Shown here in pieces: positions 49,530 through 56,552 of a DNA stretch of 64,000 nucleotides. This DNA is from Geminisphaera colitermitum TAV2. GTDB lineage: Bacteria; Verrucomicrobiota; Verrucomicrobiia; Opitutales; Opitutaceae. The DNA lies in assembly GCF_000171235.2 (NCBI RefSeq), contig NZ_ABEA03000161.1, positions 35,220 to 99,219 of the forward strand, in the 5' to 3' direction. The notes beneath the pieces were generated by a model. That model did no database searches. It was not told where the DNA came from and saw only the letters and a program-made list of their open reading frames with translations. The position numbers were made by a program, and so were the translations under genes. The stretch's first letter is position 1; the number at the start of each line of letters is the position of its first letter.

Positions 49530-49587
49530 CTCGAAATCAGGTGTTGGTGAAAGCCAACCGGGGGTTCGAATCCCTCCCTCTCCGCCA
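49530..49587 (+). other. Right attachment site: duplicated 3' half of tRNA-Ser(CGA)
   Basis: From the anticodon loop CTCGAAA (49530-49536) to CCA (49585-49587) this reads as the 3' part of a serine tRNA: long variable arm TTGG...CCAA, T-arm GGGGG-TTCGAAT-CCCTC, acceptor strand CCTCTCC, discriminator G, CCA. The anticodon stem 5' side and everything before it do not match, so the 5' half is missing here. This is the expected duplicate created by integration into a tRNA 3' end; the intact tRNA-Ser should lie at the left prophage end outside the window. From 49588 to 49753 I see no gene. Confidence 0.8.
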
Positions 49588-49753
49588 GACAGTGATGAAC
49601 ACTGCAACCCGCGCAGCCAGCCCTGAAACCCCTGACCTGCATATGGCGTCAAGAGTTGCTATTGCCAGACGCCCCGGTGGCTGGCCCAATTCCCGACAGT
49701 CTTCGTCTCTCGTTTAGCATCCACTCATCATCGTTTTCTGCACATCGCCCGTC

Positions 49754-50386
49754 GTGATCGCCTCGATTCTTACACGTTTATTCCATACCTCTCCAGCCCT
49801 CGTTGCAGCCGCGTCGGGCGCGTTGTTTGCCGCTCTTTTCCTCGCCGCGCCGCCGGTGGTCTCGGGCGGAACCATCGACCTGCAAACACTGATCGACAAT
49901 CCGCCTTTTGGCAAAGCCCCGGAGGCGGGCGCGTCTGCCGAGGCGGACCCGCAGGCGCTTGAGTTTCGCGGCTACATCGTGGACCAAGGTGTGCGCTACT
50001 TCAGTCTCTATGACCCGACCGTGCAAAAATCCAGTTGGGTCAGCGAAAAGGAAAGCGGCCCCATCGCGATCAAGACCTTCGACGCCGATGACGGCGCCCT
50101 CACCGTCACACAGGCGGGCAAAACCGTGCGCTTGAAACTCAAGGCCGCCACCATCGCCAATGCTCCGGTGGCCCCAGTCGCCACGGCAAGCAACCCGCGG
50201 GGCGTGCGCACGTTCCAACCGGGTGGCCCCAACGCCACACCCCGCACCGGTGCGCAAATCGATCCCAAGCGACTCGAGGCCATCGCAGCCGAAGTCGCCC
50301 GCCGCCGGGCTCAGCGACAGGCGGCACAGCAGGGCAACGCGACGAATGCCGCCCCCGCTCCCGCAGCACCGGCGCCAGCCAATTGA
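49754..50386 (+). CDS. GspC/PilP-like inner-membrane protein of type II secretion
   Basis: 210 residues from GTG 49754. The N terminus is a membrane anchor or signal (SGALFAALFLAAPPVVSG). Residues about 35-135 resemble the HR domain of GspC: ID LQTLIDNPPFG, LEFRGYIVDQGVRYFSLYD, KESGPIAIKTFDADDGALTV and KTVRLKLK. The C terminus is Pro/Ala-rich and disordered. It is the first host gene after the prophage and opens the pseudopilin operon. In the secretion apparatus GspC links the inner-membrane platform to the secretin. Call rests on fold pattern and context. Confidence 0.5.
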   Translation: MIASILTRLFHTSPALVAAASGALFAALFLAAPPVVSGGTIDLQTLIDNPPFGKAPEAGASAEADPQALEFRGYIVDQGVRYFSLYDPTVQKSSWVSEKESGPIAIKTFDADDGALTVTQAGKTVRLKLKAATIANAPVAPVATASNPRGVRTFQPGGPNATPRTGAQIDPKRLEAIAAEVARRRAQRQAAQQGNATNAAPAPAAPAPAN

Positions 50387-50393
50387 GCGGCTT

Positions 50394-50410
50394 CCCCCCC
50401 CCCCCCCCCC
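50394..50410 (+). repeat. Homopolymer tract of 17 C upstream of gspG
   Basis: Seventeen consecutive C lie between the GspC-like stop and the gspG start (55 bp before the ATG), followed by GCGCGCG. A tract this long is slippage-prone and could alter spacing in a promoter or the leader. Confidence 0.85.
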
Positions 50411-50465
50411 GCGCGCGAAATCCATCCACTCCCCGGCAATCCAACGCCGCCTCTTTTTCTCAACC

Positions 50466-50957
50466 ATGATTATGCAAACCTCATCCCGTATCGCCTGCTC
50501 CTCGTTTTCCGGGCAATCCGCCCGCGCTTTCCGCGATTCTCGCGCCGCCCGCCGTGGGTTTACGCTCGTCGAAATTCTGGTGGTCATTGCGATCATCGGC
50601 CTGCTGGTCGGTGTCGTGCTCACTCGTATTGGAGGCACGCTCGACGAAGCCAACGAATCCACGGCCAAAATCTTTGTTAACTCATCGATCAAGACGCCGC
50701 TCACCCAGTACCGCATCAACATGGGAACTTACCCAAGCACAGCCGAAGGGTTGCAGGCGCTGATTACCGATCCGGGAAACAAAACCGGTTGGAAGGGCCC
50801 CTACCTTGAAGGCAACAAAGTGCCGCTAGATCCGTGGAAACGCCCCTACCAATACCGTTACCCCGGCACGAAAAACCCGCGTGGCTACGACGTGTTCTCG
50901 ATGGGAGCGGACGGCCAGCCTGACACCGCCGACGACATCGGCAACTGGGAGGACTAA
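50466..50957 (+). CDS. gspG: Major pseudopilin GspG
   Basis: 163 residues from ATG 50466. The prepilin leader ends RAARRG and is cut before FTLVEILVVIAIIGLLVGVV, with Glu5 present. The C-terminal features are typical of GspG: TYPSTAEGLQALITDPG, WKGPYLEGNKVPLDPWKRPY and the calcium-site region NPRGYDVFSMGADGQPDTAD-DIGNW. It polymerises into the pseudopilus that pushes substrates through the secretin. First of five consecutive pseudopilin genes. Confidence 0.95.
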   Translation: MIMQTSSRIACSSFSGQSARAFRDSRAARRGFTLVEILVVIAIIGLLVGVVLTRIGGTLDEANESTAKIFVNSSIKTPLTQYRINMGTYPSTAEGLQALITDPGNKTGWKGPYLEGNKVPLDPWKRPYQYRYPGTKNPRGYDVFSMGADGQPDTADDIGNWED

Positions 50958-50968
50958 CGCGCCGTGGG

Positions 50969-51131
50969 CGCGAACGTCCAACATCGAACGCCGAACATCC
51001 AACATCCAATGTGGCAACCTGTGAAGGTATCGACCGTCGCTGGCAGTTCGCCCGTCGTGCCCGATGCGCCCAACCTCCAACATCGAATGTTGGATGTTGG
51101 ATGTTGGATGTTGGACGTTGGACGTTCGCGC
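50969..51131. repeat. Inverted 'TTGGATG' genomic repeat overlapping the gspH start
   Basis: The left arm (GCGCGAACGTCCAACATC, then GAACATCCAACATCCAATG) and right arm (CGAATGTTGGATG, three further TTGGATG/TTGGACG units, GACGTTCGCGC) are inverted relatives. The right arm supplies the gspH start codon. Immediately after it, CGCACGTCGCG-TCAG-CGACGTGCGCG forms a further palindrome coding the end of the leader. A second copy of the family lies before gspJ. Confidence 0.75.
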
Positions 51132-51620
51132 ACGTCGCGTCAGCGACGTGCGCGCGGCTTCACGCTCGTTGAAGTCCTGCTGGTCATTCTTATCATGGGG
51201 CTCATCAGCAGCGTGATGATTACCGGGAGTTCCGCCCTGTTTAACGCCTCGCAAACCGAAGACCCCGAGGAAGCCCTCCTCGCCCTCCTCCAGACCGTGC
51301 GGCTGAAGGCCGTGGAGGACGGCATGACGCTCGATCTGGTGACGGAGGACGAGGGCTTTTCCTATTTTTATGGCAACGGCCACAGCAAAACACTCCCGGA
51401 GGTCGAGGGCGTGAAAGTGCGCCTCATCAAAGCCGAGGGCGCGCAGTCCGTGTTGCTCGGCGGGCAGGTCGAGGAAACCCCCGTCAACTCGCTGCGTTTT
51501 TTCAACGACGGCACCTGCGCCCCCGTGCGCGTGCAAGTGCAGCGCGGCAACGTCCGCAAAGTCCTCGTCATCGACCCCTGGACCTGCGCCGCCCTGCCCC
51601 CCGATCCCAACGCCCGATGA
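51108..51620 (+). CDS. gspH: Pseudopilin GspH
   Basis: 170 residues from ATG 51108; ATG 51087 would add seven residues. Leader MLDVGRSRTSRQRRARG is followed by FTLVEVLLVILIMGLISSVM, the N-methylated pseudopilin helix with Glu5. The rest is a minor-pseudopilin globular domain (EEALLALLQTVRLKAVEDGM, then LLGGQVEETPVNSLRFFNDG). The first part of the leader is encoded by the TTGGATG repeat and its basic end by a palindrome. The stop overlaps the gspI start (ATGA). Confidence 0.8.
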   Translation: MLDVGRSRTSRQRRARGFTLVEVLLVILIMGLISSVMITGSSALFNASQTEDPEEALLALLQTVRLKAVEDGMTLDLVTEDEGFSYFYGNGHSKTLPEVEGVKVRLIKAEGAQSVLLGGQVEETPVNSLRFFNDGTCAPVRVQVQRGNVRKVLVIDPWTCAALPPDPNAR

Positions 51621-52078
51621 ACCCCCGCCCCCCCCCCCCCGCATTCACCCTGATCGAAGTGCTGGTGGCGCTGGCCATCTTTGCCATTGCCTCCGTCGTC
51701 CTCGGCTCGGCCTACGTCAACCTCCTCTCGGCCAACGCCGCGATTCGCCAGACCGACACCACCGACGACGATCTGCACTGGGTGCGTATCCAGTTTCTCA
51801 AGACGGCCAAGCTCGAGGATGTCGAGAAAGGCGACGACGTTGTTCTCCCCGGCGACCGCACCGCGCGCTGGAAAGCCACCGTGGAGCCGACGCCGGTGAG
51901 CGACCTGTTCACCGCCGTGCTGGAGGTCGAACTGCCCAAACCCGACACCAAGGAAACCGTCACCATGACGGAAACCTTCACCCTCCTGCGTCCAACTTGG
52001 TCCGAGGAAGCCGACCGCAAAAAACTCCGCGACGACGCCAAAAAACGTCTCGAGGACGAACGCGCCAGAATGCGATGA
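51617..52078 (+). CDS. gspI: Pseudopilin GspI with poly-C start region
   Basis: 153 residues. Leader MNPRPPPPA precedes FTLIEVLVALAIFAIASVVL with Glu5. The mature domain (TDDDLHWVRIQFLKTAKLED, then TAVLEVELPKPDTKETVTMT) has the size of GspI. The leader codons for Pro4-Pro8 are a tract of 13 C (51628-51640); gain or loss of one C would shift the frame directly after the start. This makes the tip pseudopilin a candidate on/off switch. Start overlaps the gspH stop. Confidence 0.8.
   Translation: MNPRPPPPAFTLIEVLVALAIFAIASVVLGSAYVNLLSANAAIRQTDTTDDDLHWVRIQFLKTAKLEDVEKGDDVVLPGDRTARWKATVEPTPVSDLFTAVLEVELPKPDTKETVTMTETFTLLRPTWSEEADRKKLRDDAKKRLEDERARMR
51628..51640 (+). repeat. Tract of 13 C inside the gspI leader
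   Basis: Thirteen C occupy codons 4-8 of gspI, upstream of the prepilin cleavage site. Slippage by one or two bases truncates the protein. Confidence 0.85.
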
Positions 52079-52245
52079 CCGCCGTGAACGCCGTGAACAT
52101 CCAACATCCAACGCCGAACATCCAATATCCAATGTGGCAACATCCAACACCCAAGCCAGGCGCTGCCGCGCCATTGGCTTGTTCATTGGCTGTTCGCCGT
52201 TCGCTGTTGGATGTTGGATGTTGGATGTTCGGCGTTGGATGTTCG
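52079..52245. repeat. Second inverted 'TTGGATG' repeat, overlapping the gspJ start
   Basis: The left part (GAACATCCAACATCCAACG, then CCAATATCCAATGTGGCAAC) and right part (TTGGATGTTGGATG, TTCGGCGTTGGATGTTCGCG) are inverted relatives, and the segment CCAATGTGGCAAC is shared with the copy before gspH. The right arm provides the gspJ ATG (52225). It is followed by a GC palindrome (CGCGCACCGCGGC, GCGGCGCGCGCG). Confidence 0.75.
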
Positions 52246-52893
52246 CGCGCACCGCGGCAGCGGCGCGCGCGCGCCTTTACGCTCATCGAGATGGTCCTCG
52301 CCCTGTCGCTGCTCGGGATGCTGATGGTGGCGCTCAACATTTTTGTCTTTTCGATGGCCGAAGCCTGGGGCAAAGGCGGCGACGAGCGTCTTTTCGATCA
52401 ACACGCGCGCGCCGTCACCCGCTACGTCCAGGAAACGTTGCGCTCCAGCATCGAAGGCCCCGGCGCGGGTGGCCTGCGCGTGGCGGAAGTCCGCATGCCC
52501 GAAGGCGGCAACGCCGTGCGCATCCTCTACACCCAGCGCGACGCAGGACGGCTCGCAACCTGGCCCGGACGCCCCCTGCCCGACGTGGATTGCTCCCTCG
52601 GCGTCGTCGAACGCCGCGGCCTCGTGATGCTCTGGCAGTCGCGCCTGGAGGAACGTTACGACGAAGACCCGCCGCGCGCCACGGTTGTGTCGCCCTTCAT
52701 CGTGTCGCTCGGTTACGATTATTACGACGAGAACTTCAAACGCTGGGAGACCAAGGAGGAGATCGAGAAAGACACCACCTCCGGCGAATACAAACTGCCG
52801 GCCCGCCTGCGCCTGCGATTCAAACGCGACGACATGCAAATCGAAACATCCTTCACACTGCCGGGCAAAGGGGAGGGGGCCACATGGTTTTGA
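52225..52893 (+). CDS. gspJ: Pseudopilin GspJ
   Basis: 222 residues from ATG 52225, giving leader MFGVGCSRAPRQRRARA before FTLIEMVLALSLLGMLMVAL (Glu5 present). An in-frame TTG at 52207 would add six residues. The globular domain includes FDQHARAVTRYVQETLRSSI, GLVMLWQSRLEERYDEDPPR and DYYDENFKRWETKEEIEKDT, consistent with GspJ. The leader is nearly identical in layout to that of GspH because both come from the same repeat. Ends overlapping the gspK start by 10 bp. Confidence 0.8.
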   Translation: MFGVGCSRAPRQRRARAFTLIEMVLALSLLGMLMVALNIFVFSMAEAWGKGGDERLFDQHARAVTRYVQETLRSSIEGPGAGGLRVAEVRMPEGGNAVRILYTQRDAGRLATWPGRPLPDVDCSLGVVERRGLVMLWQSRLEERYDEDPPRATVVSPFIVSLGYDYYDENFKRWETKEEIEKDTTSGEYKLPARLRLRFKRDDMQIETSFTLPGKGEGATWF

Positions 52894-54293
52894 GTGAAGA
52901 ATTAAGAATGAAGAATAAAGGGTGTCCGGTCCCGCGCACCCGCGGCTCGATCATCATTGTAGTGCTCGTGACACTACTGCTGGCCTCCTTCATGATTATG
53001 AAGTTCATGGAGGCCAGTTCGCTCGACCTCCTGCTCGCCGCCCGCAAGGCCGACCGCCACCGCCTGCGTGACGACGCCTACGCCGCCCTCGAACTCACCC
53101 TCGCCGTCATGGCCGAAGTCAAAGCCATCGATGGCGACAAACTCTACGCCCCTGCCCAAGGCTGGGCCGACCCCTACACCTACGCCGGCCTTGTGCCCCG
53201 CGAAGGCGTCACCGTGGAGATCACCTTCGAGGACGAAAGCGGCAAGCTCTCCCTCCCCAAAATCGACCAGAACAAACTCATCCTCTTCTGCGAAAAGCAG
53301 AACATGCTCACCCGCGACGCCCAGCGCTTTGCCGACGCCTGGCTCGCCTGGACCAAGGCCGACCACAACGCGCTCAACTTCGACTCCGCCCCCTCGGTTT
53401 ACGAACGCGAGCCCCTCCCGCACAAAGTCCCCCAACGCTCCCCCCGCTCGTGGGACGAAGTCGCCGCCATCGCCATCGTCCGCGACTACCTCATCGACGC
53501 GGAGACCGGCCGGCTCACGCCCTTCGGCGAAGTATTTCAGGACAGCATGTCGCTCTACAGCTTTGGCAGCACCAACATCAACTCCGCCCGTCCCGGCCTG
53601 CTCACCATGGCCGGCATGGACGAATACCAAATCCAGCGCCTGCAACAATTCAACGACGGCACCACCCCCCCCCCCAGCGGCACGCTCCCCTTTTTCCGCG
53701 ACGTCAAAGAAGCCGCGCGCATCGCGCAGGGTTATGCCGATTACCAATATTTCGGCGCCGAAATCCGCTGCCTGCGCGTCCTTGTGACCGTCCGTGAAGG
53801 CGTCGCGGTATCGCGTCTGCAAGTCCTGCTTGCCCTTGAGGACGGCGTCAGCCTCCCCGACATCACCGCCGCTCCGTCCACCTCGACCACCGCCACCGGC
53901 TATTGGGGCAACACCAGCACCAGCACCACCGCCACCAATGCCAACGCCTCCGGCAGCGGCAACAGCGCCACGGGCGCGGGCGGCGGTCGCAACACTGGCG
54001 GTCGCAACACCGGCGGCTCAGGCAACACTGCCAACAGCGGCGCGACTCGCGGGGGAACGGGAACCGCCTCCAATTCCGGCAGAGCCACGACCTCCGGCTC
54101 CTCCACCTCTTCGTCCTCCACCAGCGAACAAACATTGAACTATCCCTTCACGATCCTCGAAATCCTCGAAGACAACGGCCCCCCGGCTTCCGCCGACGAG
54201 AACAACGAGACCGACGCCGGGGCCGGGACGACCACCGCCGCTCCCGTCGCCACCGCCAGAGCCGCCACTGTCAGGTCCACCTCTTCAATTTAA
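52884..54293 (+). CDS. gspK: Minor pseudopilin GspK-like
   Basis: 469 residues from ATG 52884, with GGGGAGGGGG upstream. Leader-like start, then RGSIIIVVLVTLLLASFMIM, the atypical GspK helix. It contains the GspK domain pattern ALELTLAVMAEVKAIDGDK, WADPYTYAG, VTVEITFEDESGKLSLPKID, LADAWLAW-type helix and STNINSARPGLLTMAGMDEY. Residues about 331-415 are Ser/Thr/Asn/Gly low complexity (STTATGYWGNTSTSTTATNA), unusual for the family. A tract of 11 C at 53665-53675 codes for ThrProProPro. GspK caps the pseudopilus tip. Confidence 0.8.
   Translation: MVLSEELRMKNKGCPVPRTRGSIIIVVLVTLLLASFMIMKFMEASSLDLLLAARKADRHRLRDDAYAALELTLAVMAEVKAIDGDKLYAPAQGWADPYTYAGLVPREGVTVEITFEDESGKLSLPKIDQNKLILFCEKQNMLTRDAQRFADAWLAWTKADHNALNFDSAPSVYEREPLPHKVPQRSPRSWDEVAAIAIVRDYLIDAETGRLTPFGEVFQDSMSLYSFGSTNINSARPGLLTMAGMDEYQIQRLQQFNDGTTPPPSGTLPFFRDVKEAARIAQGYADYQYFGAEIRCLRVLVTVREGVAVSRLQVLLALEDGVSLPDITAAPSTSTTATGYWGNTSTSTTATNANASGSGNSATGAGGGRNTGGRNTGGSGNTANSGATRGGTGTASNSGRATTSGSSTSSSSTSEQTLNYPFTILEILEDNGPPASADENNETDAGAGTTTAAPVATARAATVRSTSSI
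53665..53675 (+). repeat. Tract of 11 C inside gspK
   Basis: Eleven C within codons for TTPPPS near residue 262 of GspK; slippage would truncate the C-terminal half. Confidence 0.8.
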
Positions 54294-54332
54294 TCTCTCA
54301 ACATTCACGTCCACTCTTCTTCACTCACCTCA

Positions 54333-55883
54333 ATGTCATCGCCGCATTTAACGTCCGCCGCCGACGCTCCCACCACACTCTCGCCCGATGGTCCCGAACC
54401 GGAAAACACCGGGCCGCAACCCGTGCTCCTGCTGCCCGGCGACCGGTTCTTCGTGCGGACCATTGCGCTGGCCGAAGACACCTCCGTGGAGGACCAGGTG
54501 ATATTGGCGCTCGAAGGGCTTTCACCCTTTGGCCCTGCGCAGCTTTATTACGGATACGTCACCGCTCCCGACCGCAAATCGGCGCTCGCCTACGCGGCCT
54601 ACCGCCGCCGCTTCACCGCCGACGAAACCGCCACGTGGGAGCAGACCGGTTCCGTGCTGCCCGAATTCCTCCCGCTCCTCGCCTCGCGGCCCAAGCGCGA
54701 CGGCGTGGTGTTGCACCAAGGCCCTGCGCGCATCACTGGCCTGGCCTGGCGCAACGGCGAGGCGCTCCCGTCCGTGCTTCTCGTCCGCGAATGCCTCGGG
54801 GCCGATCAACAAAAATTTGCCGCGGAGTTGTGTGCCCGCGCCGGACTCCCCGCCGATGCCGAGGTCACGGTCGTGCAAGGCCCGTTGAACGGTGCCGTTC
54901 GTGACGACGGCGACGTGGAACTCCGCGTCGCTGGCACCGGCACCATTGGCGGCGTCACCGGCGCGCACTCCCCGTTTGTTCTCCGTGTGGCCGATCTCGA
55001 CATGGCCGACGTGCGTGACCGCGAGTTCCTTGCCGCCCGCGAACGAGCCGCGCGCCGTGACAACTGGCTGTGGCGCGGCGTGCAACTCATCATATGCCTC
55101 ATCATCGGGGCCGCGCTGGTGGAGGTTGGAGCCAGCCTCCTGCGCTGGCAGGCGACCAAACGCCAGGCGCGTATCGCAGCCCAGACCTCCGACGTGGAGC
55201 ACCTGCTCACGGCGCAAGGGCTGGCCCAGCGCATCGGCGAACTCTCCGAACGCCGGCTCATGCCGCTTGAAATGCTCGCGCTCATCAACCCCGGACGTCC
55301 CCAGTCGATCACCTTCCTGCGCGTCGTCACCCGCAGCGCCACCGAGCTCGAAATCGAGGCGCAAAGCAAGACACCCGCCGATGTCAGCACCTATCAAGAA
55401 GTGCTGCGCAACCTGCCCGCCATCGCCAGCGAGCAGACACGCATCAATCGCTCCAGCGAAGGTCTGACGTCCTTCATTATCACGCTCGCCTTCAAGCCCG
55501 ATGCATTGCGCGCCGCCAATGGGGCGCCCGTCGTGCCCCCTGGGGCGCGCAAGCCCGAGCCTCCGCCTGCGGAAGCCGCTCCCACGCCCGTCCCCCTCAC
55601 CCCCGTGCCCGCGGCAGGCACCGTCGAAGTGGAACCCGTCAGCATTCCGGAACCGGCGGTGCAGCCTGCCGCGCCCGCTCCCACTGCGCCAGCCAGAGCC
55701 ACTCCCCCTGTTATCAAACGAGTGATCTTGCCCGGCCTGACGCCTCCTCCTGAACCCGAGCCTCCCGAAACTCCGCCTGCCGGCGGCCCGGCGGACATCG
55801 AAGGGGCCGACATTCCTACGCCCCTGCCAGGCGGTTCCGCTGCGACGGCGGACAAGCTGAAAACGGAAAAACTGAAAAGCTGA
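54333..55883 (+). CDS. GspL/PilN-like secretion assembly protein
   Basis: 516 residues. The N-terminal part (about 30-230) is actin-like-fold style as in GspL (LLLPGDRFFVRTIALAEDTS, then DQVILALEGLSPFGPAQLYY). One transmembrane helix is at about 246-270 (VQLIICLIIGAALVEVGASL). The periplasmic region has SITFLRVVTRSATELEIEAQ and TYQEVLRNLPAIASEQTRIN. The last 130 residues are a Pro-rich extension. With the next gene it would form the inner-membrane platform that couples the ATPase to the pseudopilus. Confidence 0.65.
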   Translation: MSSPHLTSAADAPTTLSPDGPEPENTGPQPVLLLPGDRFFVRTIALAEDTSVEDQVILALEGLSPFGPAQLYYGYVTAPDRKSALAYAAYRRRFTADETATWEQTGSVLPEFLPLLASRPKRDGVVLHQGPARITGLAWRNGEALPSVLLVRECLGADQQKFAAELCARAGLPADAEVTVVQGPLNGAVRDDGDVELRVAGTGTIGGVTGAHSPFVLRVADLDMADVRDREFLAARERAARRDNWLWRGVQLIICLIIGAALVEVGASLLRWQATKRQARIAAQTSDVEHLLTAQGLAQRIGELSERRLMPLEMLALINPGRPQSITFLRVVTRSATELEIEAQSKTPADVSTYQEVLRNLPAIASEQTRINRSSEGLTSFIITLAFKPDALRAANGAPVVPPGARKPEPPPAEAAPTPVPLTPVPAAGTVEVEPVSIPEPAVQPAAPAPTAPARATPPVIKRVILPGLTPPPEPEPPETPPAGGPADIEGADIPTPLPGGSAATADKLKTEKLKS

Positions 55884-55891
55884 ACCCTCCC

Positions 55892-56413
55892 ATGAAATCC
55901 TATTTTTTCTCCCGCAATCTTCGTGAAAAACTCCTCGTCCTCGCGTTTGTCGTGGTGGTGATGGCCATCTGGCTAAGCGGTTCCACGAAGCGTTTGCAGA
56001 CCAATTACCGTGCGTGGCGTGTTGCCGGCACCGATCTGGCCACGCAACAGGTGTTGCTGGACAACCGGGCCGTGATCGAGGCGGCCGCGACCACCGCCGT
56101 GGACAATCTCGATGCCGACAGCACCTACGATGCGACCAAGCTGGTGGCCGAGGTGATGGCGCTGGCGGGCAACGCCGGCCTGCAAGTGAGTAGTGATTCG
56201 CCCACTACACAGCGCACCAGCCAGTTTGCGTTTCACTCCGTGCGGGTATCCAGCCGCCGCGCGGAGATGCCGGCGGTGATTCGTTTCTATGCCGAACTGG
56301 CGGGTCGCGCGCCCTATCTGGCCTTGGAGCAACTGACGATCCAGCAGGACCGCGGGGCCGCGGGCATGGTCAACGTGACATTCCAGGTGGCCTCGGTCGA
56401 ACTGGTGCGCTGA
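55892..56413 (+). CDS. GspM/PilO-like secretion assembly protein
   Basis: 173 residues: short cytoplasmic start (KSYFFSRNLREKLLVLAF), a transmembrane helix (LVLAFVVVVMAIWLSGST), a coiled segment, and a ferredoxin-like periplasmic domain (LVAEVMALAGNAGLQVSSDS, FAFHSVRVSSRRAEMPAVIR, LALEQLTIQQDR, VNVTFQVASVEL). This is the GspM/PilO layout. Last gene of the secretion block; it ends 12 bp before a 117-bp palindromic repeat. Confidence 0.65.
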   Translation: MKSYFFSRNLREKLLVLAFVVVVMAIWLSGSTKRLQTNYRAWRVAGTDLATQQVLLDNRAVIEAAATTAVDNLDADSTYDATKLVAEVMALAGNAGLQVSSDSPTTQRTSQFAFHSVRVSSRRAEMPAVIRFYAELAGRAPYLALEQLTIQQDRGAAGMVNVTFQVASVELVR

Positions 56414-56424
56414 GGGAATATAGG

Positions 56425-56541
56425 GGAGGGCGGGTCTCCCGACCCGCCGACGAGGCTCGTGCGTAAGCGCGAGCCTCGCACTTCCGGAAATCGGAAAGGC
56501 GCGGCTGTGCCGCGTCCGGCGGGTCGGGAGACCCGCCCTCC
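56425..56541. repeat. 117-bp palindromic repeat between convergent genes
   Basis: GGAGGGCGGGTCTCCCGACC-CGCC (56425-56448) is inverted at 56518-56541. Inside are nested hairpins (CGAGGCTCG...CGAGCCTCG; TCCGGAAATCGGA; GGCGCGGCTGTGCCGCG). A related element lies at 63,669-63,781. Placed between gspM-like and the oxidoreductase, it may act as a bidirectional terminator. Confidence 0.75.
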
Positions 56542-56552
56542 GGGAGAAATGC

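Noticed and set aside
56425..56541. Insertion-sequence end or MITE
   Set aside because: No target-site duplication is visible and related copies occur in other intergenic gaps as palindromes, fitting a REP/BIME-like family better.
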